DNA from: Chondrus crispus
Lineage: Eukaryota; Rhodophyta; Florideophyceae; Gigartinales; Gigartinaceae
Length of the DNA: 64,000 nucleotides
NCBI RefSeq assembly: GCF_000350225.1
Contig: NW_005179298.1
Coordinates: forward strand, 1 to 64,000
Direction of reading: 5' to 3'
The notes under the pieces are model-generated. The model searched no databases. It was not told the DNA's origin and saw only the letters and a list, made by a program, of their open reading frames with translations. Below, one piece after another: positions 53,196 to 63,190 of the stretch (position 1 is its first letter; every line of letters begins with the position of its first letter). Made by a program: the position numbers and the translations under genes.

Positions 53196-54515
53196 ATGAT
53201 GCGACTGCCTTTGAGTCTGCTATTAGTAGCTGTCTTCTCTTCGATCATTGCCGCTGCTTTTCAAGGCCAGTCCAATGTGGTGCTCGTCGTTTTTGAAGAT
53301 CAGGTCATGCTAAAAACACACTCCCGATTTGTTGATTCTCTCAAAGCGATCGGGAAAACTGTCGAGGTGAAACAAGCAAACTCTGAATCATTTGATCTAA
53401 GGGCAGATGGCGAGTACGTCTATGATTCCATCGTCCTTCTCTGCCCAACGGCCACAAAAATGGAGAGAAAGCTGTCTTTGGATTCACTTGTTCGCTTCGT
53501 CGATGCTGGCCATAATTTATTTGTCGCTGCTGGGCACGGGTATTCAGATTACACCTCAAAGGTCGCCTCCAGTATCGGAGTGGATCTTGATTACAAACGG
53601 AACAAAATGACGGATCATCAACAGCCGTTTCAATCGCTCGACGATGGCAGCCATACCATCATCCGCGCGGGTGGCCTAGTTCAATCCAAGTACCTTTTCG
53701 GTGATGAAAATATCAAAGCGAGTGATATTGTGTTCTCCGGCCCTGGTGCCACGCTTTTCACTGACAATGAACTCATTGATAAAGTGATGTGGGGATCTGG
53801 CTCATGCTATTCTACTGACGATTCGCGAAGGCCGCTATCGAAGATTCCTCGAGTGGCTGGCGCTGCTTCTGTCCTTGCCGCTGCCCTGTCGACGAGGACT
53901 GAATCACGAGCGTCCTATTTTGGGAGCATTGATACGCTTTCCAACGACGCCTTCGATAAAGCCGGCAAGAAACATGAGAAGGCACTGACTTCGTTCTTAG
54001 CGTGGACGGTTGGACATGCTGGCGTTCTCCGAACGAGAAATTTGGTCCATTCGAGTATCGATGATAGCGGCAGTCTAGCGAACGAATTCCGGGTGAAGGA
54101 TACAATCAAGTTTTCCATTGATGTGCAAGAGTGGGATGGGGGAAAAGGTGTTTGGAGTCCGTATGTTGCTGACGATATGCAGGTGGAGTTTGTCATGTTG
54201 GACCCATGGGTGAGAGAGCGGCTGCACTATTCTGGAAATGAAAACGGGACGTATACAGCGACGATTCCCGTTCCAGACCAGATCGGTGTGTACAAGTTCA
54301 ATATTCAGTACTTCCGGCCGGGTTTGTCGCCGATTGTGCTCATGAAGGTGGTGCCGGTGCGACCATACTTGCACAACGAGTATGAAAGGTTCATCGGGAT
54401 GGCCTCGCCATACTACGCGTCGTCGTTCTCAATGTTGATAGGTGTGTTCTTACTGGGATTGGTTATCCTGTACGGGAACAAGGGTGAAGATGGAGAACAC
54501 GCCAAAGCTGACTGA
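53196..54515 (+). CDS. WBP1: Oligosaccharyltransferase 48-kDa subunit (OST48/WBP1), 439 aa
   Basis: A non-catalytic subunit of the ER complex that moves the lipid-linked glycan to Asn of nascent proteins. The N-terminus is a signal peptide (MMRLPLSLLLVAVFSSIIAA). The luminal part opens with VVLVVFEDQVMLKTHSRFVD SLKAIG and has the family's YDSIVLLCPTATKM, FVDAGHNLFVAAGHGYSDYT, DENIKASDIVFSGPGATLF and the C-terminal FNIQYFRPGLSPIVLMKVVP VRPYLHNEYERFI. One membrane helix near residues 408-427 (FSMLIGVFLLGLVILYG) and a short cytosolic tail (KGEDGEHAKAD) follow. Length and order match WBP1/OST48 (about 430-456 aa). The gene is intronless and intact; a piece of its 3' part is repeated in inverse orientation at 57056-57212. 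Confidence 0.95.
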   Translation: MMRLPLSLLLVAVFSSIIAAAFQGQSNVVLVVFEDQVMLKTHSRFVDSLKAIGKTVEVKQANSESFDLRADGEYVYDSIVLLCPTATKMERKLSLDSLVRFVDAGHNLFVAAGHGYSDYTSKVASSIGVDLDYKRNKMTDHQQPFQSLDDGSHTIIRAGGLVQSKYLFGDENIKASDIVFSGPGATLFTDNELIDKVMWGSGSCYSTDDSRRPLSKIPRVAGAASVLAAALSTRTESRASYFGSIDTLSNDAFDKAGKKHEKALTSFLAWTVGHAGVLRTRNLVHSSIDDSGSLANEFRVKDTIKFSIDVQEWDGGKGVWSPYVADDMQVEFVMLDPWVRERLHYSGNENGTYTATIPVPDQIGVYKFNIQYFRPGLSPIVLMKVVPVRPYLHNEYERFIGMASPYYASSFSMLIGVFLLGLVILYGNKGEDGEHAKAD

Positions 54516-55576
54516 TACCGGCAGCTTGCATTTTGGTGAAGCAACTTAAAATTCTGACTTGGGGAGAAATGAGGAATGTAAAGGAATGTGGATCCTCGAA
54601 AAAGTGTACGCCTCTTGTAAGCGAAAAAAATGTGTGCTATGGATTCTGTTGGGAACCTGCAAGATAACATCAATAGGTTTATCGTAAGTTGCACCACAGG
54701 CGCAGGGGTTTGACAGCGTGATGGTTGGCAAAGTAACGTGGGGTTAGAACCTTCGCCTCTTGGCAACAGGGAACGTTGCCGACGTACTCTTGTCTGAGAT
54801 CTCGCGGCTGCGCCTTGATATGTTTTTGAATTTTACATGCTATGAGCTGCAGGCTCAGTTGAGTAATTACCAGCGATTTCTTTGTGCAAAGCGAAAAGGT
54901 CGGGGATGAACGCGACTAGTCGAGATGATTGATGAGTAGGATCCTGCAAGTAATATAAAGTATCCGCAGGTTTCCAGCGTGCCACGGACGTGCCCTTGCC
55001 ATGACGTGCGTTGTTGACGTCCGCAGCGCGCGCTCTGTGCATTTCGCAAAGCGATAGCTACAGAGGCGGTGCCACACAATTACCCTCCGCAAATCCCCTC
55101 TCGCGGTATGATAAGCGTATTTGCCGCGCTTCCACCTTCTGCGTCTCTCCGAGGACGCAATCTATGAGATATTTCCACGCCATTTACCACCTCGCTACAG
55201 TTGTGGTCCAGCGATGCTACAGACTGTACCATCCTGCCCTCCCAGCACTGTTTGGAGACACTGTTTGGAGACAAATATTTGCTCTCCCGAAAAGTCGCCC
55301 TCTCTCCCGAAAATCCACCACTCGTTTTGCAGCATGCACAGATATGCATCCACTCTGATCCGCCCTCAATCTCCCTCCACCAGCCTGCACGCACGCCCAC
55401 TCCATGCCTTCACCAATAAGTACATAAATAACAACACCCTGTTCCACTCACCACTCCAGACGCTCTACGCGTCCTAAGAGCCCCAAAAACACCACCACCC
55501 GCCCGTCCCCACCCAAACATCAATAATCGACAACCTCTCCCACTACCTGTTGCTGCCCCAAGACCCTCTATCCCCT
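54516..55576. other. Intergenic, no supported gene
   Basis: No recognisable coding sequence. 55390-55570 is C-rich and could be a leader for the small ORF that follows. Confidence 0.35.
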
Positions 55577-55858
55577 ATGCCGCGTGGTTTAGAACCGCTC
55601 ATCGGGCGCCGTCGTCCACCCGCCCTGGTACCGCGCCGCCCACCGTCTCGTCTGCCGCCCGGACGGTTTCCCGCCGCTGCCAAACTGGCTTTGGAAAGCA
55701 CGCTTGCCCTGTCGGGGCTGCTGGTGCTCGCCGTCTGGGTGACGAGTAAAGTCGTCACAGAAGCCCGGAAGAGACAGGCGCGTGTGGCCCCCGTGGGAAG
55801 AAGACTGGCTAAAAGGTTTGAAGACGGCTTGATCGCTTTCGAGAGCTTCAGTATGTAA
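55577..55858 (+). CDS. Small single-helix membrane ORF (93 aa), hypothetical
   Basis: ATG at 55577 (MPRGLEPLIGRRRPPALV). The basic, proline-rich N-terminus would suit an organelle transit peptide. One membrane helix (STLALSGLLVLAVWVTSKVV) follows, then a basic tail ending FEDGLIAFESFSM. The amino-acid make-up is more protein-like than the other two frames. I do not recognise the family. Confidence 0.35.
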   Translation: MPRGLEPLIGRRRPPALVPRRPPSRLPPGRFPAAAKLALESTLALSGLLVLAVWVTSKVVTEARKRQARVAPVGRRLAKRFEDGLIAFESFSM

Positions 55859-56328
55859 GATAGTGAATAGAGTTCTTTTTCGTCTCTCTGTGAAGTGCAA
55901 AACGTAAAACGTGTGCCCGCTAATTTCTTAATTCTTGTTTTTTTCCCTAAGAGACTGGCTGACAAACGAGCGACTGGTGACAGTCGAGAGGGCGGTGCGG
56001 CTGGAGGAGGGAGGCAACTTGTGAAGTGAGTCGGAGCAGTGCAGTGTGGACGTGAAAAACAAATGGGCTCCAGCCCATGGAAAAAAGCTCTACGGTCGCT
56101 GACGCAATTTTTTAGAGCTAAAATAAGCCAGACATATGTTACGAGAGTTTGTTTCGTTGATTAGACAAGCTCCCGACTTCTCGACACAGGCCCTGCAGCG
56201 GTCGGTGTTCCGCCTTACGATTCAGCACTGCAGCTCCTCGTCCACAAAGAAATGCGATGTAGACAAAGTCATTCGAACAAAAAAGGATTAGGAAGGCAAA
56301 ACCTGCCGCGATGCTACTGTGGTATTCG
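55859..56328. other. Intergenic, no supported gene
   Basis: AT-richer stretch between two ORFs of opposite strand; nothing recognised. Confidence 0.3.
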
Positions 56329-56955
56329 TCATTCCACGAGCTGCTCCGCAGGCACATCCTCGTTATCATCCACGAGCGGCATGAGACACTCCAACGCCTT
56401 CATAGTGCCGTTCGCAATCGCGGCCGTGACATCATGTGGAAACACAGTAATCCCCGCCTCCGCCAACTGTGTCTCCGACTCCTTACTAATACAGCCTTCC
56501 CTATCCGGTCCGACAAACACAGCGTCAGCCACGATCCATTTCGAAAACCTGACGACGTCGCTCTGGCTATAATTAGCGCTAACCGTCGCGCTCCGTCCAA
56601 ACTTGCTCATAGCAATATTACACACAGCATCCTCATCGGGGCAGTAGTACAGTCCCGTAATGACGCCGCTCTCCTTGAGCATGCGCATAGCGTCGATTTC
56701 GGCCTCCCCCGAGCCGACGACGACGACGCGGAACATGGGCTCTCCCTTGGCGTTCCTGCGGCGCTTCATATAGTCCTGGACCTCGCGGCCGTCGTCGCCA
56801 AAGTAGTCGCGCATGGCGTTGAGCAGGGTGGAGTTGAGCACGGGCGACTCCTTGAGCGTCTCACCCAGGCTGTACGCCGTGGCGACGTCGCCGGCGGGCG
56901 GCGGCGGTGCGCCGCCGCCGACCTTGTGCGGCGCCTTGAGCGGCGGCGGTCGGTG
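56329..56955 (-). CDS. GARS N-domain-like protein, 5' end lost in the gap
   Basis: The frame runs out of the N gap and ends at 56329. RVVVVGSGEAEIDAMRMLKE resembles the nucleotide-fold start of phosphoribosylamine-glycine ligase (GARS/PurD: VLVIGSGGREHALxxKL). IVADAVFVGPDREGCISKES matches the VVVGPExPL region, and LAEAGITVFPHDVTAAIANG the GIxxFGPxxxAA region. The protein stops shortly after, before any ATP-grasp domain, so it cannot be a full glycinamide ribonucleotide synthetase. HxL(GG-REH) is changed to GEAEID. It may be a stand-alone derivative with another role; the N-terminal 70 residues before it are Pro/Ala-rich then helical (LNAMRDYFGDDGREVQDYMK). Confidence 0.45.
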   Translation of the reverse strand, partial: HRPPPLKAPHKVGGGAPPPPAGDVATAYSLGETLKESPVLNSTLLNAMRDYFGDDGREVQDYMKRRRNAKGEPMFRVVVVGSGEAEIDAMRMLKESGVITGLYYCPDEDAVCNIAMSKFGRSATVSANYSQSDVVRFSKWIVADAVFVGPDREGCISKESETQLAEAGITVFPHDVTAAIANGTMKALECLMPLVDDNEDVPAEQLVE

Positions 56956-57055
56956 NNNNNNNNNNNNNNNNNNNNNNNNNNNNNNNNNNNNNNNNNNNNN
57001 NNNNNNNNNNNNNNNNNNNNNNNNNNNNNNNNNNNNNNNNNNNNNNNNNNNNNNN
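56956..57055. other. Assembly gap (100 N)
   Basis: Exactly 100 N; real gap length unknown. Confidence 0.99.
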
Positions 57056-57212
57056 CAGTAAGAACACACGTATCAACATTGAGAACGTCGACGCGTAGTA
57101 TGGCGAGGCCATCCTGATGAACCTTTCATACTCGTTGTGCAAGTATGGTCGCACCGGCACCACCTTCATGAGCACAATCGGCGACAAACCCGGCCGGAAG
57201 TAGTGAATATTG
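57056..57212 (-). pseudogene. Inverted fragment of the OST48 gene
   Basis: On the minus strand this repeats about 155 bases of OST48 (54299-54453), from FNIHYFRPGLSPIVLMKVVP to SMLIRVFLL, with about five base changes (three alter residues: QY to HY, G to R, G to R). It starts abruptly at 57212 and disappears into the N gap, where the membrane helix would continue. It has no start codon of its own, so it is a partial duplicate or an assembly artefact. Confidence 0.85.
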
Positions 57213-58967
57213 AAGTGGTGCACGGCGGTAACGGGGGAAAAGTGTGCTCGTGGGGGGGAGATTGCGAGCGTGGCGGAAGGCTGCTTTGATGCAGTGGATG
57301 AAATGGTGGGAAGGGGGAGGCGGAGATTTGCACGTGAGTAATTCAGTGAAGTACACTTCACTTGTAGCAGGGGCGAGATCAAGTTTCGATAACATGCTGG
57401 AAATCGGATGGGTTTTGCATTTTTTGTCGGAAATAATAAAGTGTATTTGGTTGGGAAATGGTGCTCGGAGGAAGGAGATGCTCTTGAAGAGGATGCTGCA
57501 CGCTCATGTCAGAGGTCGATTGTTGGATGACATGGGAAGCGGAGAACTCGGAATGGGGAGACGCAGTAGAATGAGTTTCGAGGACGGGCACACGACGGCG
57601 TGGGTGAAAGTGGCGGGGCCGCAGACCAAGTGTTGTGCCTGCGGTATTGTACACAGCATGTAGACCACGTGTACACCGCACACCACACAGAAGTACAGCA
57701 TACAGTACCAAGGGTACTTTTCAAGCAGAGATGCATACAGTCAACATCATCGAGTAGTGCACCCCCATGTAAGGTTCCAACAACATGCAATACTCGCATC
57801 TTGCACTAATGAATGGGGTCACACAAAATACTCATTTACAAGCGTCTGGCGCCTCTTGGAACGACTCTGCTCAGCTTGCGCAGCCAGCAATGCGCGTTTT
57901 GCACAGCGCAAATGACGAACTGCACCCTCGTTGTGGTTGTGTTGGTGCCCTTGCGTTTCACTCGAGTAAGACGGAAAGGATATGTGCAGTATGTAGGCAA
58001 TGTTGATCCGTTTACTGTTGAGCATCATCGGCTGCGTCGACTTGATCACTGTCTTGGAGAGCAGTCTAACAGCAATGTAAGGTATGATAACCTGTGTTTA
58101 CCGAGACACCCCTGCATACTCACATGAATCATCCCGGACTCTGGAACGGGTCTGACAGGGCCGTTCCTCACTCGTGGAATTACACAATTCGGCATTATTG
58201 CGCAAGTCCTCTCTGTAGTGAAGAAAGCGTGTGATGCGTGGCTATCTACCGTCGCTCTCCAAACGCGCGGGCAGCGTTGTTGGATTAAGTTTTCTGCAGT
58301 ACAGTACCGATACAGTACCAAGGGTACCGTTGGTACCCTAAAAAATTCCCAAATTGCCCCGCCCAGGAAGGGTACTGTAGGCATGTACAGGTACCTCTGC
58401 TACTGTACCCTTCGAAGGCAGATGCGTGTGACTGATGCTGCCGTGCAGTGCAGCACCGGAATCATGTCACGGTCTGTGCAAGCACGAAGATCTGCCGGCA
58501 TTTTGTGTACCGTTCTGTACCCTTCAAGGGTACTGATTGTTAAGGAGTATCGAACCTAACGATTGGCGGCGACGGTGAGGGCGGTGAGGCAGCAATACTG
58601 TACCGTTAACGGTACTGTTAACGGTACACGGGTACTGCGCAGAGCGGAAGACCTTTCTGCCCTGGATGCAAAGCAGTAAATTATTGGGCAAAGCGGAAGA
58701 CCTGGATGCAACTGTGAGCTCCTGCAGCACAGCACAGCAGAGTCACGCATCGCAGCAGCCCCAAAAACGGCGTGCCGAATGGCACCACCAAACTGCATAC
58801 AGTAAAGGCGGTTCTGCGGCCTACGCAAGCTTCTGCATCCTACGCGCGTTTCTGCGAGCCAACCACAGCGCCTCTCCCGCCGTTACCTTCCTCCCCCCCC
58901 CGCCGCACCCCCGTCCCCCGCAGGAACACCCAACCACCATCCGCCCCCGCTGACACGTGTACGCCAT
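57213..58967. other. Intergenic, no recognised gene
   Basis: Several overlapping frames without domains. 57785-58130 (+) reads partly protein-like in two frames (QQCAFCTAQMTNCTLVVVVL) but was not identified. 58280-58640 is dense in GTAC palindromic words such as CAGTACCGATACAGTACC and GTTAACGGTAC. Confidence 0.3.
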
Positions 58968-59235
58968 CCTCGCCACCTCGAGACCTACTCTGCTGTATGA
59001 CACGTCGTTGCCAGGCATTGCATCACCGCACCCCGTCACCCCATCTGCTTCCGCCCCCGTACAGCACTGATCCGCCGGAATTCTCGCCCCGCCAGCGCGC
59101 CGTCTGAAGCCCCTTTTAAGGCGCCCCCGCCTCCCCCGCCCCCACATGCCGCGCCGCAACCGCCTCGTCTCCTTCATCGGCTCCGCCCACGCCTCCCGCA
59201 CGCACCGCCCCGCACGCTCACGCACCTCGCTCGCC

Positions 59236-62100
59236 ATGCCGCCGCCCTCCGTCACTACCCCGCTGCTGCCCCAGAACAGCCGCGCCCCCGCGCGCACAGA
59301 CGCCATCCGCTGGCGGGAGACCGCCTCATTCGTCCTGCCTTACATCGTCCCCGAGACTATGAAGCTCAAGCTCATCGCTGCATTCTCCGTCTTCTGCGTG
59401 CTTGCCAAGCAGGGCTCCGCCTTGCTCACGCCTTACGCTTTCAAACTCGCCGTCGATACTCTCACCAATAACTTGCTCCCCGGCGGAGGCTTGGTCGTTC
59501 CTTACTTTGCCATTGCTTTGTATGTCCTGTCCAAAGTCTTCTCCACTTTGTTCGGCGGTCTCCAGGGGTATACCTACTCTATCGTCGCCGCTACGTGCAC
59601 CAGGAGGTTTTCCGTCGCCATGTTTACGCATTTGCAAAACTTGAGCTTGGCCTTTCATTTGTCCAGGCGCACGGGAGAGGTTACCAGGATTATGGATAGG
59701 GGGAGCAACTCTATTGAATCCGTCGTCAACACCGTCGTCTTCACTTTGTTCCCGACGTGAGTTCACTCTCATCCTTGAGTTGCCCTTTTCTTTCTCGACT
59801 CCATTCTGACCCTTGTTTGGCTTGCTTGCTTCCATTTCTTCCCTGTAGAATCATCGAAGCACTCGTAGTCACCGCTATTTTCTTCAAGTTGGGCACGCCC
59901 TGGATCGCCATTACTACCTTAGCCACTGTCATCGCGTATTTTGTCTTCACTTTTGCGATCACCAATTGGAGGTAAGTTTTGTGCTCGCCAATGCGCCACT
60001 CATCTTTCGTCATTCCCCTCTGACCGCAACCTACATCCCCGCTTTCGGAATCCCTTTTCAGAATCAAATATCGGAGGGATCTAATCGAGGCCGATAACAA
60101 GCTGTCCGGTACGTTCATCATCTCTCATTTACTCATACCTGCCTAACCACTCGCTCTCGTCACCTGACTCTCGTTCTGTTCAATACCTCGCATTTCCTTG
60201 GATATGCAAATCATTGCTATCCCTTCACTTTGACAATTACAGAACAGGTAAGCCCGCATCAGTATTTCACCCACACGAATGCATTTTCGCCCCTCTTGTC
60301 ATTCTAACCTCCCTCTCGCTGTCCTTTCCACCTCCACTTACAACAGGCCGTTGACATCCTCATCAACTATGAGACTGTCAAAATGTTCGGCATGGAGCAA
60401 GAAGAAGCTTCGACCTACGCAGCTCTCCAAAAAGCTTACCAAGACATCTACATCTGGTTCCGTCTCACCCGCAACGCAATCAGCCTGGGGCAGGACGCCA
60501 TCAAATCTATAGGTTTGGGAAGTGCCATGGTGCTTGCGGCCATCGGTGCTGCGCATGGCAACTTGACCCCGGGAGATTTTGTCCTGATCAATGCATATGC
60601 GGCGCAGCTTTTTGGGCCGTTATTCGTAAGTTTGCATGCTTTGTCGCATTGCATCGCATTCTCATCACTTTGTTTTTTCATCTTTTAACATATTCCCCTT
60701 CTCTCATCCACAATTGACCATCACATTTTGCTCGGCGTTCCAGTCCTTGGGCTCGACGTATCGAACGCTAACCCAAGCTGCCACAGACTTAGAGAAGTGC
60801 GTCAACCTGTTGACTGAACCCATTACCGTCCAGGATGATGCGAACGCTAAGCCGTTCGAAGTAGAAGAAGAAGCGCTCGTAGAGAAGCGCGTTGGCGACG
60901 TCAGGTTTGAGAACGTTTCTTTCAAATATCACGGTACGGAAAGAGGGTCAAGCGGTGGCCTGCGTAACATCTCCTTCCATGTTGCTCCAGGGAGAATGGT
61001 TGCGTTCGTTGGAGCTTCTGGAGCGGGCAAGAGGTAAGTTTTGAATTACTGTCTGGGGGGCGGTTTTGTGAAGGCTGTGGATGGTGTGGGAGACGCAAAA
61101 GTTGTCTTTGTCTTTGCATTTGCGGAGGATCTAACATTCTTCTTGTACTCGATTATATTTTTGTCGCCATTTGCGTTCTGCAGCACAATCATTCGGCTGT
61201 TGCTGAGATTCTATGATGTCGATAGCGGGTCAGTGTTTATCGATGGCGAGAATGTAAGGAACTATTCTCAGGAGTCTCTACGCAAGCAAATTGGAGTTGT
61301 CGCGCAAGATACGGTACGAAAATTCTATCGCTCATGAGTGGAGACAAATGCGAATGAAACGAGGTGCCCTTCCATGTCCTGTAATACTAACAATGTGGGC
61401 TTTTCTTTTTTTCTTCTCGGCGCCTCTGACAATTACATTCAGATCTTGTTCAACCGATCTCTGCGATTCAATATTTCATACGGCAAACCGGATGCATGTG
61501 ATGCTGAAATTTATGACGCTGCACGTTCGGCTGCTTTGGGAGACTTCGTTGATTCTCTCCCGCTGAAGCTGGACACCATTGTCGGAGAGCGGGGAGTGCG
61601 CCTATCAGGAGGGGAACGACAGCGCGTAGGGTGCGCCAGGTGTCTGATCAAGGCACCCGCTATTGTTCTGCTTGACGAGGCGTCGTCATCATTGGTAAGT
61701 GCTGAGCACTGTTCTGAAAGAAATTTTTGTGGCACTTTGGTTATACGCGACACGCTGTGCAAGATGTCTGACCTCATTCTGAATCCACACCCCTCATCAC
61801 CGCCCCGATGCACAGGACACGCAAACGGAAAGAGAAATGCAGGCAAACCTGCGGGAAGTATGCAAGAACCGAACCACGATCGTGATTGCACATCGACTGT
61901 CTACAATCATGATGGCGGACGAGATCATTGTCCTTGGCACAGATGGCGCAGAAGAGGGCCTTGGTACCGTTGTCGAGAGAGGGTCCCATGCTGAGTTGAT
62001 ACGGCAGAAGGGGTCATACGCCGAAATGTGGGACTTGCAGACGTCGTTCGATAACGGCGAGTTGTCAGAAGCATCCGAAGTCAAGGATTCGAAGAAGTGA
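59236..62100 (+). CDS. ABC half transporter, ABCB6/HMT1/ATM1 type, nine exons, 643 aa
   Basis: An exporter with one membrane domain and one ATPase domain that works as a dimer, usually in mitochondrial or vacuolar/endosomal membrane, moving glutathione-, heavy-metal- or porphyrin-linked substrates. Exons: 59236-59756, 59849-59971, 60062-60108, 60243-60247, 60347-60625, 60744-61033, 61184-61313, 61443-61694, 61816-62100; all introns GT-AG; total 1932 nt, divisible by 3. Membrane domain: [70 protein letters not shown]. ATPase: [11 protein letters not shown], Walker A GASGAGKST split by an intron, Q-loop VVAQDTILFN, signature [13 protein letters not shown], Walker [15 protein letters not shown]-loop IAHRLST. 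ATG 59236 was chosen because it is conserved in the tandem copy; ATG 59146 would add 30 residues, but the copy lacks it. Confidence 0.9.
60243..60247 (+). other. 5-nt microexon of the ABC transporter gene
   Basis: TTACAG|AACAG|GTAAGC. Skipping it puts a TGA in frame two codons later. Including it gives [17 protein letters not shown], matching the family's spacing. Confidence 0.75.
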
Positions 62101-62509
62101 GTTGCCCTCGAAAGCGGCGCGACTTTGCTCCATAAATACAGTTGTGGAATGCCAGAACCCCATATTTGTGCACATGCATGCCATCGCCTGACGAGCAGCA
62201 GTCTTGCCGACAACACACAGGGCTAGAGCATATTGCGAACTGCCTGCACCATGAAGTGAAGACTGTATTTTGAAAGTAAAATTAACTGGCTTCTTCTACT
62301 AGGTGCTTTGCTAGTCGTACTTCAATGTTATCCGCGTATGCACCTAGAAAGGTCGCCTTTTAAGCAGTAAAGCAGTAAAGCAGTAAAGCAGTACAATGTT
62401 GAAAAGATATTTGTGCGAATGATAGAAATACGGAGAAGGGTTAGACGAATAGGAAGAATGTAGTAAGCCAATTCTAGGGTGATTGGGTGCACTTCACGTA
62501 CAAATCCGT
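62101..62509. other. Intergenic, 8-bp tandem repeat, no gene
   Basis: AGCAGTAA repeated about four times at 62363-62393; otherwise nothing recognised. Confidence 0.4.
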
Positions 62510-63190
62510 TCAAAGGCGCTGCCGATAGCGACACAACAGCATTGACATCTTCATGGCTGCCTCAATGAATTTTGTGACCCCACGCGGTCGCTTATGCAAC
62601 TGCTGGGAACCTTGACTTGAAAGACCGTCTATGTTATGTCGAGTTGTGTGTCGATTTGAGTGCTCGGAAGAAGATCCAGGCATGGCGAGATTCTTTATGG
62701 TCTTTTCGTCCAGATATAGGTTTGCAATAGCTGTCTCATCGTCAAACGGAACAGAAACCATAGTTTTACCAACTGATGGTTCTCCGCTTTGATACAGGTC
62801 TAGTAACGAACGCTCTGTAAACAGAGCGGCTTTCATTAGACACTCTATCACTTCCCAAGTCTTCCAAGCGCGATAGAGGCATGGGCGGTTCTTCTAGATC
62901 ATCAACGTCCATGGGTTCACTCTCAATGAATTCATTGCCAAAGTGAGGAGGATATTCAGACTGCCCATGTGCAGTATGATCCTCTGTTTCCATCGGCGGC
63001 ATTGCTGGTACAGTATGCCCATTTGCAGAGACCCTTCTTCGCTGCTGTCGTCTATGGCAATCGGTCCTGAGTTGGCGTTGTTAGTAGGAACTTCATCAGC
63101 TAGAGCGCCTGATGAAGGGACATTGGATGTTGTTAAATCAGCTCTCGGCGCCTCTGCCACAGTTGCGGTGAGTCTTCGCCACCTCGACAC
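62510..63190 (-). pseudogene. Unassigned minus-strand coding relic between the two ABC copies
   Basis: Protein-like pieces in three frames follow one another: SNVPSSGALADEVPTNNANS and an acidic IAIDDSSEEGS (about 63150-63040), then MDVDDLEEPPMPLSRLEDLG (about 62910-62860), then IECLMKAALFTERSLLDLYQ, TMVSVPFDDETAIANLYLDE up to a stop at 62510. Frame changes near 63000 and 62850 are needed. Its upstream end falls at 63177, the left edge of the ABC duplication, so the gene was probably cut there. Family unknown. Confidence 0.35.
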
